A stretch of 47,663 nucleotides of DNA from Bdellovibrio sp. CG22_combo_CG10-13_8_21_14_all_39_27. GTDB lineage: Bacteria; Bdellovibrionota; Bacteriovoracia; Bacteriovoracales; Bacteriovoracaceae. The notes beneath the pieces are model-generated. The model saw nothing but the letters and a program-made list of their open reading frames with translations. It was not told where the DNA came from and did no database searches. Location: positions 124,628 to 172,290 of the forward strand of contig PCTW01000043.1 of NCBI GenBank assembly GCA_002786715.1. The letters run 5' to 3'. Below, piece after piece: positions 34,436-43,898 of the stretch. The number at the start of each line of letters is the position of its first letter. Within the stretch, counting starts at the first letter, position 1. The position numbers and the translations under genes are program-made.

Positions 34436-35778
34436 GAGATGTCTCGCATAAGAACTTGCAAAAGAGCTCGATAAATCTTTTTAAAATTACCTTTATTGTA
34501 GATCTCATTAAAATCTTGAACCATGACCGTCAACTCTTTTGAATGGTTCAGAAGCACTTCCTTGGCGAGGTGGCTGGAAAGAATGATGACTCCATCGATA
34601 GGACTCAATAGAGTCGAGTCTATACTTCGTGGGAAACCATTTCCGTAGGGTGATTCATGATGATTAAGAATAAGATTTAAGACATCACTGTCGAAAAATT
34701 CTTTTGCTTCTAATATTTCAGATGACAGTCTCGGGTGCTCAATCACAATCTTTTGATCTTGAAGAGAACATTCTTCAAATGAGTCATCAATAGTGGAGTG
34801 AATTTGAGCCAACTCTTCAGACTGTAGTGAGATATTTTGAAAAAGACTAGCAATTGCTATTTTTTTTCTCAACTCTGATGTATTCCATTCTAATCTTTGG
34901 ATTAGAGAGTTTGAAAAATAGGCCGTTAATAACCCGTGATTTGAAATATAAGATCCTCTCTTTGAAAAGAGACTGAGAAGATCCTTAAGTCCTTTCGTCT
35001 GGTCGAGAAATTGGAGTGTTTCAATCACACTTTTATCTGCAGTTTTTAAAATCGCTTCATTAAATCCTTGAGTTTGTATAATTTCTCTTACATTATCGAG
35101 AGCATCTAAAACCAAGTTCCCTTTGTCTTCAAATTTTATCTCTGTTTTAATTTTTTGGATAAGGGTGTCTGTCTCTCCCAATTTTGTCTTCATCATAGCT
35201 TGAGCTTTGTCGTGAAAAACATATCCCCAATGCATACTCTTATCAATATAGCGCTGAAGAATGTCTTGATCCAAATCATCATGAGCATCTATAATTTTAA
35301 CCATTTTATCTTCATGAATTTTAACAAAGACATCGGCTTTGATTTTTCCTCTAAAAGTTAAAATCGTATTCAATTTAATTCGGGCATATTCAGAAAATTT
35401 CTCTGAATTGGCTGATTTATCACTCACCATTTTTAAAATTTTTTCAGCGCTAAAAGGTTTAGATATGTATTGGTACAGTTCAGGACGAGAGTAAAAATTT
35501 TCAAATCCCTCTAGCCTATTCGGTTCATAGGTCGAAACAAGGGTAAAACAGGTTTGGGGTAAATTCTCAGAAACCCATTTAAAAACGTCGCCACCCGAGC
35601 CATCATCCATGCGATAGTCACAAAAAATAAGGCCAACATCTTTTTGTTCTTGAAGTAATTGAATCGCCAAATTACCAGAGGCTGCAAAAAAGACCTCTAT
35701 ACTATCATTGGCTTCGAGAATGAGTTCGAAAACTTCTCTTATTTGAGGTTCATCATCAACTACTAAAACCTTAAACAA
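34432..35778 (-). CDS. Response regulator with degenerate HD-GYP-like output domain
   Basis: A 448-residue protein. The receiver domain (1-120) is intact: DDE (8-10), phosphoacceptor Asp54 (FCDYRM) and Lys107 (YISKPF). A helical linker follows, then an HD-GYP-like domain (about 270-420). In that domain the HD metal pair is replaced by Gln-Asn (LFQN, 314-315), while HHESPYGNGFP (373-383) retains the second His pair and a GFP variant of GYP. It is therefore probably not an active c-di-GMP phosphodiesterase but may bind a nucleotide or a partner. No histidine kinase is adjacent. Confidence 0.82.
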   Translation of the reverse strand: MFKVLVVDDEPQIREVFELILEANDSIEVFFAASGNLAIQLLQEQKDVGLIFCDYRMDDGSGGDVFKWVSENLPQTCFTLVSTYEPNRLEGFENFYSRPELYQYISKPFSAEKILKMVSDKSANSEKFSEYARIKLNTILTFRGKIKADVFVKIHEDKMVKIIDAHDDLDQDILQRYIDKSMHWGYVFHDKAQAMMKTKLGETDTLIQKIKTEIKFEDKGNLVLDALDNVREIIQTQGFNEAILKTADKSVIETLQFLDQTKGLKDLLSLFSKRGSYISNHGLLTAYFSNSLIQRLEWNTSELRKKIAIASLFQNISLQSEELAQIHSTIDDSFEECSLQDQKIVIEHPRLSSEILEAKEFFDSDVLNLILNHHESPYGNGFPRSIDSTLLSPIDGVIILSSHLAKEVLLNHSKELTVMVQDFNEIYNKGNFKKIYRALLQVLMRDIS

Positions 35779-35835
35779 AAAGCCTCCTCTAAATATAATT
35801 TAGATTATAAACAATTTTAGAAGAACTTTGGTGGT

Positions 35836-36642
35836 TTATTTCAATCCGACGATATAAGTTACCCATGACTCACAATTTTCTTCGCTTTTTGATTCGTAAA
35901 AAATTCCATCACCTTCACCATCTTCATCAGTACCTTCCCAATAAGTTATAACCTTTGAAAAGCCAGCTTCTTGCATCAAATCAACAATCTCGGCCATTGA
36001 CCAATGTCTCCAGTCGTAATGAAAGGCCTTAAGGTGCTTCTTTTTGTCATGATGGGTCTGAAAATGGATATAATAAGTACAGTGATTGTTGAGTGGATTA
36101 TAGCTATCGCAATCCCAAAAATAGCTATGCCCTTCGTGCTCTGTCTCTTCTTCAAGTTCTTGGTGACATTCTGTTCCGCCAAATATGTCGACTGCAAACA
36201 TCCCATCTTTCTCTAATCCCTCGAGTACTTTTTTAAAATAGGAAAGCAAGAGAGAGCGCTCTTTGAAAATAAAATAAGAGAAGTTGAAAGCGACCACGAT
36301 ATCGGACTTAAAGTCTCGGTTTTCTAGCACGTTTCCATGGAGATAAGTAACTCTCTCTTTTTCAAGATCTTTTAATTGAGACCAATGACGCTTCTTGCCT
36401 AAGTCAATTGGTTCTTGGTCTAAATCCACTGCCCAGGCATGGTGATCAGGACTTTGTGATCCCCAAACACAAGCGAGCATCCCCGTTCCGCCGAAATCTT
36501 CTCTGAGCGTTAAGGCACGGCGTTTTCTCAGTCTTTCAAACTCTTGGTTGAGAAACAGCATGTCGTTTTCAGGATTTTGAACTGATTTCTCATAGAGGTC
36601 GTATTTTAAATCAACTGTTAAATCGCTGCTTCCGCGTGACAT
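35836..36642 (-). CDS. Class I SAM-dependent methyltransferase
   Basis: A 268-residue methyltransferase with motif I LREDFGGTGMLACVWG (about 46-61), an acidic motif II end (AWAVDLDQEPIDLG) and motif IV-like VVAFNFSYFIF. The post-core part carries a small Asp/Glu-rich loop (EGTDEDGEGDG). Family signature EDFGGTG is seen in a group of uncharacterised methyltransferases. Substrate unknown. Monocistronic on the minus strand. Confidence 0.8.
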   Translation of the reverse strand: MSRGSSDLTVDLKYDLYEKSVQNPENDMLFLNQEFERLRKRRALTLREDFGGTGMLACVWGSQSPDHHAWAVDLDQEPIDLGKKRHWSQLKDLEKERVTYLHGNVLENRDFKSDIVVAFNFSYFIFKERSLLLSYFKKVLEGLEKDGMFAVDIFGGTECHQELEEETEHEGHSYFWDCDSYNPLNNHCTYYIHFQTHHDKKKHLKAFHYDWRHWSMAEIVDLMQEAGFSKVITYWEGTDEDGEGDGIFYESKSEENCESWVTYIVGLK

Positions 36643-36711
36643 TGCTCATCCTTTGAAACTCATTATTATGGTGTATAACCCTATCACAAAAAGAGGGCCA
36701 TCTCAAAATCT

Positions 36712-37092
36712 CTAATAAGATTTGTAAGACTTAACTTCTTTTATTGAAGAGCCAAATTTCTCATTGATTTTGTTCTTTATCTCGAACCTTTTATCATTCG
36801 TAATATAAACTTTTCTTGCTAATTCAATAAACTCTTTATCAAACAATTTCACTCTCTCTTTCTCTCTGATTAAATCTTCAATGACCCATAATTCAGAATT
36901 TACTGTCTTAAGATTTTCTAAATATGTTCCAATCTCATCAAGAGACAATGACTCTAAAGTAGTTGATAGAACACTTAGTTCTTCATTCACAAGAATGAGT
37001 TTGTTCTCATCAACAATCTTTTCTTTTTTGATTAAAAGAATTGTAATCTTATCTACTAATTCACCGAGTGAAACCTGACACTGAACTTTCAC
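36712..37092 (-). CDS. DUF6165 family protein
   Basis: A 126-residue helical protein resembling DUF6165: SLGELVDKITILLIKKEKI at the start, NSELWVIEDLIREKE in the middle and FIELARKVYITNDKRFEIKNKIN, GSSIKEVKSY at the end. The family is often found near glycan-processing genes, but function is unknown. The start is GTG at 37092 with GAGGAG 8 nt upstream, overlapping the end of greB by 32 bp. Confidence 0.75.
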   Translation of the reverse strand: MKVQCQVSLGELVDKITILLIKKEKIVDENKLILVNEELSVLSTTLESLSLDEIGTYLENLKTVNSELWVIEDLIREKERVKLFDKEFIELARKVYITNDKRFEIKNKINEKFGSSIKEVKSYKSY

Positions 37093-37582
37093 CTTTGAAC
37101 TCCTCTATCACTATTCTTTTATACTCTATTTTTATGATTTCAAACTCACGCTGTCCATTTGGAGTTTGAATAGCCACATTATCATTTAACTCTTTCCCCA
37201 ACAAACTGTGTCCGATAGGTGATTTCCAAGAGAGGTAATTCATTTTAGTATCAACTTCATCTGTGCCAACGATACTAATCACTTTGATATTTTCATCTTC
37301 ATCTTGCAGAGTCACAGTTGCACCGAAAAGAATTTTTGAAGACTTTGTCTTTTCGGGATCTATAATCTCTGCTCTATCCATTCGACCATTTAAAAAATTT
37401 ATTCTTTTATCAATTTCACGCAACCTTTTTTTTCCATAGAGATAGTCGGCATTCTCAGAGCGATCTCCAAGAGAGGCAGCCCATGAAACAACTTTCGTCA
37501 CGGCCGGCCTTTCTAATTTAATAAGCCACTCTGCCTCATCTTGATATCGTTTAAATCCTAATGGTGTAAAATACTTCTTCAT
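37061..37582 (-). CDS. greB: Transcript cleavage factor GreB
   Basis: A 173-residue GreA/GreB-family factor. The N-terminal coiled coil has the GreB-type signature DRSENADYLYGKKRLREIDKR, the acidic tip residues that enter the RNA polymerase channel, and the C-terminal FKBP-like domain includes SPIGHSLLGKELND. It rescues backtracked polymerase. I use ATG 37582, overlapping the phosphatase stop as ATGA; ATG 37597 is an alternative. Confidence 0.92.
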   Translation of the reverse strand: MKKYFTPLGFKRYQDEAEWLIKLERPAVTKVVSWAASLGDRSENADYLYGKKRLREIDKRINFLNGRMDRAEIIDPEKTKSSKILFGATVTLQDEDENIKVISIVGTDEVDTKMNYLSWKSPIGHSLLGKELNDNVAIQTPNGQREFEIIKIEYKRIVIEEFKGESSVSGFTR

Positions 37583-38061
37583 CTCTTTTTTTCCCATTGA
37601 GAAAAAAAGATTTCGGCAGCCTCTTCAATTATATCGAGCACCATTTCAAAACCTTGATCCCCGCTGTAATAAGGATCAGGTACTCTGTCGATAGGACTTT
37701 GAGGAATGAGATCAGTTAGTTTCTTAACTTTCTTTATAAACTTTTTCTCATGGTCTAAAGCCATCACATTCTTTAAGTTTTCATCATCCATGACAAAGAT
37801 TTCATCAAAAAACTCCAAGTCAGACAGTTTAATTTGTCGAGATTTTGAGTCAAGCTGGTATCCTCTTAGCGAAGCATGCTTTCTCGATCGGTCATCTGGT
37901 AATTGCCCCTGATGATGAGCAGAAGTTCCCGCAGAATCAATTTCCAATTCTTTCTGTAAATTGAGTCGTCTAATATAAGCGTCAAAAACACCATGAGCGG
38001 TTGGACTTCGGCATATGTTTCCAAGACAGACAAAGAGAATTTTATGCTTTTGTTTCATCAT
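37579..38061 (-). CDS. Low-molecular-weight protein-tyrosine phosphatase
   Basis: A 160-residue LMW-PTP with the P-loop C12-LGNIC-R18-S (VCLGNICRSP) and the general-acid Asp129 in VPDPYYSG. Members dephosphorylate protein tyrosines, often of capsule-related kinases; no such kinase is adjacent. First in a run with greB and DUF6165, which overlap serially. Confidence 0.92.
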   Translation of the reverse strand: MMKQKHKILFVCLGNICRSPTAHGVFDAYIRRLNLQKELEIDSAGTSAHHQGQLPDDRSRKHASLRGYQLDSKSRQIKLSDLEFFDEIFVMDDENLKNVMALDHEKKFIKKVKKLTDLIPQSPIDRVPDPYYSGDQGFEMVLDIIEEAAEIFFSQWEKKR

Positions 38062-38120
38062 TATTGAATTATCATTAAGATTAATATGCCCAATTGTAGG
38101 TTAAAAAAAGAGGTAATCCA

Positions 38121-38672
38121 ATGGCGCGCCGAAATGTAATTAGAATGGGGCATCCACTTCTAAGAGAGCTGGCCAAACCTCTCTCAAAAGAGGAAATTCT
38201 CAATTCTCAAGAGCTGATACAAGACCTTTTTGATACGATGGCAGAAGAAAAAGGTATTGGCATAGCCGCTCCACAAATTGGAGTAAGTCTTCAAGCGGCC
38301 ATCATTGAACTTCCCAAAGAAAACCCAAGATATCCAGATATTGAAGAGTCAGATACTTTTATTATTTTCAATCCAAAAATGACAGTTCTTGATTCAACAA
38401 CTCAGGGTTATTGGGAAGGATGTCTTTCGGTACCAGGACTTAGGGGATTCGTTGAAAGACCTCGAAAGGTTTGTATCGACTATCTCGACCAAGAGGCCAA
38501 TTCTCAAAGAATAGAATTGGAAGGTTTTCTGGCAACAGTCTTTCAGCATGAACTTGATCACCTTTTTGGAGTTTTGTACGTTGACAGAATTTCTGACAAA
38601 ACGAAGCTCAGCTTTATCGAAGAGTTTATTCAATTTCACTCTGAAGATGAGCAACTTGAAGAAGATGTATAG
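38121..38672 (+). CDS. def: Peptide deformylase
   Basis: A 183-residue metalloenzyme that removes the N-formyl group from nascent proteins. All three motifs are present: GIGIAAPQIG (45-54), EGCLSVPG (Cys101) and QHELDH (His143, Glu144, His147). GAGGTAATCC upstream of ATG fits a Shine-Dalgarno. It overlaps trmO by 8 bp. Confidence 0.96.
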   Translation: MARRNVIRMGHPLLRELAKPLSKEEILNSQELIQDLFDTMAEEKGIGIAAPQIGVSLQAAIIELPKENPRYPDIEESDTFIIFNPKMTVLDSTTQGYWEGCLSVPGLRGFVERPRKVCIDYLDQEANSQRIELEGFLATVFQHELDHLFGVLYVDRISDKTKLSFIEEFIQFHSEDEQLEEDV

Positions 38673-39363
38673 TTTAAATCCGATTGGCCATGCAGAAACT
38701 CCCTTTAGCGAAAAATTTGGAATTCCAAGACAGGCTTCACTTTTAGATAATATTGATTCCGCAATCATTTTAAAAGCCGAAGTCCATTCTCTAGACAGTC
38801 TCGATGGCTTAAGTCCCGGCGACCTCTTATGGGTTATCTCCTATTTTCATCTCTCAAAAAGTCATGGTTCTAAAGTTAAGGCTCCCCGTCTAGGTGGAAA
38901 CAAAAAAGTAGGAGTCTTTGCCACTCGCTCACCTTCTCGCCCAAATCCAATTGGACTTTCTCTGGTGAGAATTAAGGCCATTGAATTTGAAAAAAAGAAA
39001 TGTCGAATCTTAACGACTGGACTCGATCTCGTTAATCGAACGCCGATCCTCGACATCAAACCCTACCTCGCCTACAGCGATTTTGGAAAATCTCAATCAC
39101 CTCAATGGGTTCAGGAGAATGACTTTGAAAAACCCAAAAAAATCGAGTACGCCCCCCTGTTCCTGAGCAAATTAGATGGTCTTGTAAAGCTTGAATTAGA
39201 GCAACTTCTGAATCTTTTGGATGTCGTCTTCTTAGAAGATCCAAGGCCCGCTTACCAGAGGGAATCAGAGAGAACCTATTTTTCTAGTTTTTATCGCTGG
39301 AATATTGCCTGGAAAATAAAAGAAAATATCGTCTATATCCTTGATATCACAGAGCTAAAATAA
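38665..39363 (+). CDS. trmO: tRNA (t6A37) methyltransferase TrmO-like
   Basis: A 232-residue protein with the TsaA/TrmO beta-barrel: NPIGHAETPFSEKFGIPRQ at the N-terminus, then HGSKVKAPRLGG, GVFATRSPSRPNPIGLSLV and LDIKPYLAYSD, typical SAM-binding elements. TrmO N-methylates t6A37 of tRNA-Thr. ATG 38665 overlaps def; ATG 38647 would add six residues. Co-transcribed with def. Confidence 0.88.
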   Translation: MYSLNPIGHAETPFSEKFGIPRQASLLDNIDSAIILKAEVHSLDSLDGLSPGDLLWVISYFHLSKSHGSKVKAPRLGGNKKVGVFATRSPSRPNPIGLSLVRIKAIEFEKKKCRILTTGLDLVNRTPILDIKPYLAYSDFGKSQSPQWVQENDFEKPKKIEYAPLFLSKLDGLVKLELEQLLNLLDVVFLEDPRPAYQRESERTYFSSFYRWNIAWKIKENIVYILDITELK

Positions 39364-39467
39364 GCTTAAACGTCATTCTAATGAGTTAAAGGCGACTTCA
39401 TTTCTTAAGTAAACAAAATACGGTTCCGATAGTCTTTTATGGCAAAAATTGCCTGTGTTAGGGGACT

Positions 39468-40760
39468 ATGATTTCAAACAAAAAACATATCGTAATCTCG
39501 ATAATCGGGAGCTTTACAGTGGCTGCGTTGCTCTTGAAAGACACCCAGCAACCCCTGCCCTCACTTTGGAAAAATCAACCTTCAACACAACAAAGAACAC
39601 CCGCTTCAACAAGTCTTGATCATCTCGATCTTGAACTCATTTCAGATTACTTTGAGTACCCTACTTATAACAAATTCATAGGGTACGATATCAAAAGCAA
39701 GTTCTGGACGAACAAAGATGATGACTATCTAAAAACGAAATCGCTAAAAACAATTCAAGAAGCTTTTGCCAAAACGTTTAAACAAACTGAAGAAGAGAAG
39801 CTTGATAAAAAAGCATCCTTCATTTTAAAGCAAAATATTTATAAAGGCTTTATCGAAAATTTCATCAAGACAATCGCTGTCAGCAAAATTGTAAATGGTC
39901 AATTTCAATTTGATTTTGAATTCACTCCCTATATTGAGACAGATATCAATTACAACCGAGAGTTTTCCAGCAACCAACTCATTCGGCTTGATGATACAAA
40001 ATCAATTTACGATATTTTGACAAATGAAGACAAAGAAATTGCTGAGAACATTTACCGATTACCATGGCCAGATTCAGGCGAATACTACCAGTACGTCGGA
40101 GGGAATCTCACGTTATGGGTAAAGTTATTTGATCTGGTTTGGCATCCAAGTCACCCGTTTCCTAATCCGAAAAAAAATGCTGTCAAAGGATTTGTTCGCT
40201 ATAGACGCTATTTTAAAGTCAATCCGCAGAATAACAAAACACATGAAATAAAAAATGCAAACTTCGAGATTAATCACATTATCTACAAGAAAGATGAAAG
40301 TAATGAAAAACGTTTTTTGACTGTCGATATTTACAAACAGTTCGACTTGGAAAACCCTATACCTCAACTCGACAAAATGGAAATCCATTTTGGGAAACTA
40401 TTACCCTCAAATATCATTCATGATTCGATTTTAGAAGATCTCCTTTCAAAAGACTTGCCGGCGATTGATACGGGAGAGATGGTTCTGTCAGGAAAATATC
40501 ATAGTGAAATGAATGGCAATCAAAGCCTAAATTCAAATATTAAAATTAAAAAGCTTGTCTATGACTTTAAAATTCATGAATTCACCGAAGAATCAAAAAT
40601 CGTTGTATCACTTGCCGGAAATCAACTCGATCTAGAAGATTCTGGAATTCTCAAGAATGAAGTAAAAGATCGCTTGTTAAGATCTTCTGCCTTAGATTTA
40701 ACGAATGCTCTAGAATTGAGAGAATTTTACTCACATCTCTTTGAAGAGGTGAGTAAATGA
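39468..40760 (+). CDS. Exported or membrane-anchored protein, partner of PLD-like protein
   Basis: A 430-residue protein with an N-terminal hydrophobic helix (about 8-22) followed by a Pro/Thr/Gln-rich stretch, so it is probably anchored in the inner membrane with a periplasmic body. The body is mostly beta-like and aromatic-rich (FWTNKDDDYLKTKS, YYQYVGGNLTLWVKLFDLVWH). I recognise no domain. AGGGGA precedes ATG 39468. Its stop overlaps the PLD gene as ATGA, so the two products are made together; scaffold, targeting or inhibition of the phospholipase-like protein are open possibilities. Confidence 0.72.
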   Translation: MISNKKHIVISIIGSFTVAALLLKDTQQPLPSLWKNQPSTQQRTPASTSLDHLDLELISDYFEYPTYNKFIGYDIKSKFWTNKDDDYLKTKSLKTIQEAFAKTFKQTEEEKLDKKASFILKQNIYKGFIENFIKTIAVSKIVNGQFQFDFEFTPYIETDINYNREFSSNQLIRLDDTKSIYDILTNEDKEIAENIYRLPWPDSGEYYQYVGGNLTLWVKLFDLVWHPSHPFPNPKKNAVKGFVRYRRYFKVNPQNNKTHEIKNANFEINHIIYKKDESNEKRFLTVDIYKQFDLENPIPQLDKMEIHFGKLLPSNIIHDSILEDLLSKDLPAIDTGEMVLSGKYHSEMNGNQSLNSNIKIKKLVYDFKIHEFTEESKIVVSLAGNQLDLEDSGILKNEVKDRLLRSSALDLTNALELREFYSHLFEEVSK

Positions 40761-42892
40761 ACAAACTACTTCTCGCAATTTTTGCAAGCTTAATCTCTTC
40801 CGTTTTTGCAAAGGAAGTTAGTATAGCGGATAGAGTGAAATCATACGAAATCTACTTAAAAAATTATGAAGCCGTATTCTCTATTCGCGAAATAAATAGA
40901 GATGAAGAGTTTAAGAGAAGTGTAAAAAAACTAAATAAAGAAATTCAAGATGATGTGTTAGATTTGACAAAGAACTTGGATGGAAAATTAAATCCTCATT
41001 TTATCAAGTCCATAATCTATTGGAAGTATATTAACCCTAGAAAGATTGAACTTAAGCAAGTTTTAAACTACGCAATGACATATCAAATGATGATTGCCAG
41101 AGACTATTTGGACAATCCTTTTAGTAAAAATAAAATCACTCTTCTCAATAATTTGCGAAAGGATTTAAAACTGACCAATTTAACGCAAGATAATATTATA
41201 GCGATAACATCAAAAGATATTGAACTCAAATCAAAATTTTTATCAGAAATCGATGATGTGCGCTCGCTCTCGAATGGGTTAGAGCAAACAGAATATTTCT
41301 CAAAATCAATTTACGAAGGGATTCTTGATTATAATAACTTCTCATTAGACCCGCGAGGAATTATTCCTGGAAATAATGTCAAAATTATTAGCGAGAATGA
41401 TCAGAGCCTAGAACGAATTCAGTGGTTCAACGAAAGAATCATTTTTGGAGGCTCAGATCTAGACTTCAATCATAAAGATATCCAAATGCCATTATCTGAT
41501 CAAAGCAATGGGCACATTGTTTTCAAAAAAGACCCTATTTTTAAGAAAATAAAGGAGATGATTGATGAATCGAAAGATTCAATCTTTATAGATATTTTTC
41601 TTATGGGTGGAACTCTTGGTGCCACATTGTCTGAGTACTTACTCGATCAAGCTAAAGTTAAAATACAAGCAAACAAAAACTTTAAACTTCTCATTCTTCA
41701 TGACTTCTCCACTCACTATAATATGGCCGAAGAATTGATGCCTGTCTTTCAATACATTAAATCGAGAATAGAGTCTGATAAAGAACTATCGCGTTCCGTG
41801 TATTTACTTCAGGCCAATATTCATCGCCACCCACCAGGTGTTCCTTTTGGTATTACCAATCTGATTCCTAAAACAGATGAAGTGATGGCCGAAATGGAAA
41901 AGAAGAGCACTTACTTTGAATCAAAAATAGATCACTCCAAGGTCATAGTCATTGATGCGAACACATCCAAACCTCAAGCCTATTTCGGTTCAAAAAACTG
42001 GACCGATCACAGTGGCGGATATTATTACGATAACACGATTTGGGTTGAAGGCCCAGCAGCTGCACTTGTTCAACATTCCTATTATGATGATATTGAAGCT
42101 GCTCTCACTGAAAATACTGCCGAAAGCAAACTGTTCTACCTTAAAGATCAAGGTTTTGATAACTCTCAATATCTTAGAAAAAAAGAGCAAATATTAAATG
42201 ATTTCAAAGTTAAAAGAACTCAGTTTGAAGCAGTTGGAAGCGATACTCTTCGAATTGCAGAAGCCAATGTCGATGGAAGAATTAAGAATGTTCGAAATAT
42301 TCTTATAGATATGATTTCCCATGCAGAAGATCACATTTTTATGGAGCAATTATTTCTCTATGACAAATATGTCATTGATGCTCTTATTAAAAGGAAAATC
42401 GAAAAGCCATCTCTCGAGATAAAAATCATTATTGATCATAATGGCAATTTTGGAATGAACGGACTTCCCAATACTCTCTTTATCAGAGAATTGAAGTCTC
42501 ATCATATTGAAGTGAGAACCCGCCAAACTTTGGGCACACAAGTAGTATTGAAGGACGGAAGCACTCGTACCTACCATCAGGAAAATCATCGTAAGATTAC
42601 CAGTGTTGATGGGAAGGTTCTTCTAGGGGGATCAAGCAATATAAATCCAGATACTCTCCAAGGAAGCTTTAGAGAATTTGGAGCACAAATTTTTAGTCAT
42701 AGCGAGATTTCACAATATGAGAAGCAATTTATTATCGACTGGTCTGATCCTCAAAAAGTGGCGGAAGTGGATATCGAAAATTTTCAAGCTTATATTGGTG
42801 GAAAAAGTTTTTCAAAAAGGATAAGCGATCTACTGAATAAAATCGGTTCTCAGTTGATCCGTTCAAAAGATCAACTCGAAAAAAGATACTAA
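40757..42892 (+). CDS. Secreted phospholipase D-like protein with two HKD motifs
   Basis: A 711-residue protein with a Sec signal peptide (cleavage likely after VFA, residue 18) and a helical N-terminal region (to about 200). Two HxKx4D motifs of the phospholipase D superfamily follow: H393-S-K395...D400 (FESKIDHSKVIVID) followed by GSKNW, and H611-R-K613...D618 (NHRKITSVDGK) followed by GGSSN. Both catalytic halves are thus intact. Cardiolipin synthase-, phospholipase- or nuclease-type chemistry are all possible. It is coupled to the upstream exported protein and may be a periplasmic or secreted effector. Confidence 0.88.
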   Translation: MNKLLLAIFASLISSVFAKEVSIADRVKSYEIYLKNYEAVFSIREINRDEEFKRSVKKLNKEIQDDVLDLTKNLDGKLNPHFIKSIIYWKYINPRKIELKQVLNYAMTYQMMIARDYLDNPFSKNKITLLNNLRKDLKLTNLTQDNIIAITSKDIELKSKFLSEIDDVRSLSNGLEQTEYFSKSIYEGILDYNNFSLDPRGIIPGNNVKIISENDQSLERIQWFNERIIFGGSDLDFNHKDIQMPLSDQSNGHIVFKKDPIFKKIKEMIDESKDSIFIDIFLMGGTLGATLSEYLLDQAKVKIQANKNFKLLILHDFSTHYNMAEELMPVFQYIKSRIESDKELSRSVYLLQANIHRHPPGVPFGITNLIPKTDEVMAEMEKKSTYFESKIDHSKVIVIDANTSKPQAYFGSKNWTDHSGGYYYDNTIWVEGPAAALVQHSYYDDIEAALTENTAESKLFYLKDQGFDNSQYLRKKEQILNDFKVKRTQFEAVGSDTLRIAEANVDGRIKNVRNILIDMISHAEDHIFMEQLFLYDKYVIDALIKRKIEKPSLEIKIIIDHNGNFGMNGLPNTLFIRELKSHHIEVRTRQTLGTQVVLKDGSTRTYHQENHRKITSVDGKVLLGGSSNINPDTLQGSFREFGAQIFSHSEISQYEKQFIIDWSDPQKVAEVDIENFQAYIGGKSFSKRISDLLNKIGSQLIRSKDQLEKRY

Positions 42893-42897
42893 AAGAT

Positions 42898-43149
42898 CTA
42901 TTTAACTTCGCAATCAGCATCTTTGAAACCAGTCAGAGAAGGTTTCGCGGCATTATTCTTAAGTTCTTCCTCAAGCTTCTTTTTTAACTCCTCTTCTGAA
43001 TCACATGATTCATCTTTAGGCTTCAAGTCTGAAAAATCCTGAGAAGAAGCTTGGGCGCTAGAAACAGGAGCTTCAACAATTGGTTTTTGCTCTTCTTTAC
43101 AGCTCGTTAATTGAAAAAAAACAATTAATGAAATAATGAGTAATTTCAT
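42898..43149 (-). CDS. Small lipoprotein
   Basis: An 83-residue lipoprotein: signal peptide with LTS-C (Cys17), then an acidic, Lys/Glu-rich, probably unstructured or helical body (EEELKKKLEEELKNN) with two further Cys. No family. It begins 2 bp after the SDR stop and ends 5 bp from the convergent PLD gene. Confidence 0.68.
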   Translation of the reverse strand: MKLLIISLIVFFQLTSCKEEQKPIVEAPVSSAQASSQDFSDLKPKDESCDSEEELKKKLEEELKNNAAKPSLTGFKDADCEVK

Positions 43150-43151
43150 TT

Positions 43152-43898
43152 CTAACCTCTACTGTAATTGATTAACTTTATATTCATTATCTTTCGATAC
43201 AAAAATCGCGGTATTTTTTCAATGATTAGAATGACGCATTTCATTTGCCAAGGAAAAATATAATAGACTTTCTTCTTCTCAATCGCCCTCATAATCAGTT
43301 TCCCAGCTTTTTCGACTGGCATAAGAAAAGGCATAGGATGATCATTTTTTCTCGTTAATGGAGTATCTATGAAGCCAGGTGCAATGGCCGAGACATCAAT
43401 ACCAAGTTTCGGAAAATCGAGTGCATAAGACTCGCAAAGTTTTAAGACGGCCGCTTTTGAGGCACTATAAGCTGAAGCACCTGGCAATCCGACCAAACCT
43501 GCAACCGAAGCAATTGCGACGAGATGGCCATTTTTTTGCTTCATCATATACTCAACTGCTTTTTCAAAAGCATTGAGAACTCCAATGACATTGGTATCCA
43601 TAATATCTCTTGAAGTTTGGAAATTGGGAGTCTTGGATTTTGAACCGTGACTGCGACCAGCGTTAGCGATCATCATATCGAGAGTTCCTTCACCTACGAA
43701 TGAAGCAATCGCTTGATGAAGTTCCTGAATATTCGTCACTGAGGCTTGATAAAGTTGAATGTTGGTCTTTTCTGTTAGCTCTTTTTCACATTTTGACAAA
43801 TCCCTACCACAAATTCCTACGCGATGACCAAGCTTAGCGTATTGTTTCGCCAACTCTGCCCCAATACCTGTTGTTCCCCCCGTGATAAATATATTCAT
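43152..43898 (-). CDS. Short-chain dehydrogenase/reductase
   Basis: A 248-residue SDR with TGGTTGIG cofactor motif (6-13), NAG (ANAGRSHG), IASVAG Ser and YSASK catalytic Tyr/Lys. A hydrophobic C-terminal stretch (VYYIFPWQMKCVILIIEK) suggests membrane association. Substrate unknown. The start is ATG 43898, overlapping the permease stop as ATGA; TTG at 43904 is less likely. Confidence 0.88.
   Translation of the reverse strand: MNIFITGGTTGIGAELAKQYAKLGHRVGICGRDLSKCEKELTEKTNIQLYQASVTNIQELHQAIASFVGEGTLDMMIANAGRSHGSKSKTPNFQTSRDIMDTNVIGVLNAFEKAVEYMMKQKNGHLVAIASVAGLVGLPGASAYSASKAAVLKLCESYALDFPKLGIDVSAIAPGFIDTPLTRKNDHPMPFLMPVEKAGKLIMRAIEKKKVYYIFPWQMKCVILIIEKIPRFLYRKIMNIKLINYSRG

Noticed and set aside
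38394-38768. 124-codon minus-strand frame
   Set aside because: Antisense to def and trmO, both with intact family motifs.
42852-42876. Inverted repeat AGTTGATC/GATCAACT near the end of the PLD gene
   Set aside because: Lies within coding sequence with no T-run after it; not convincing as a terminator.
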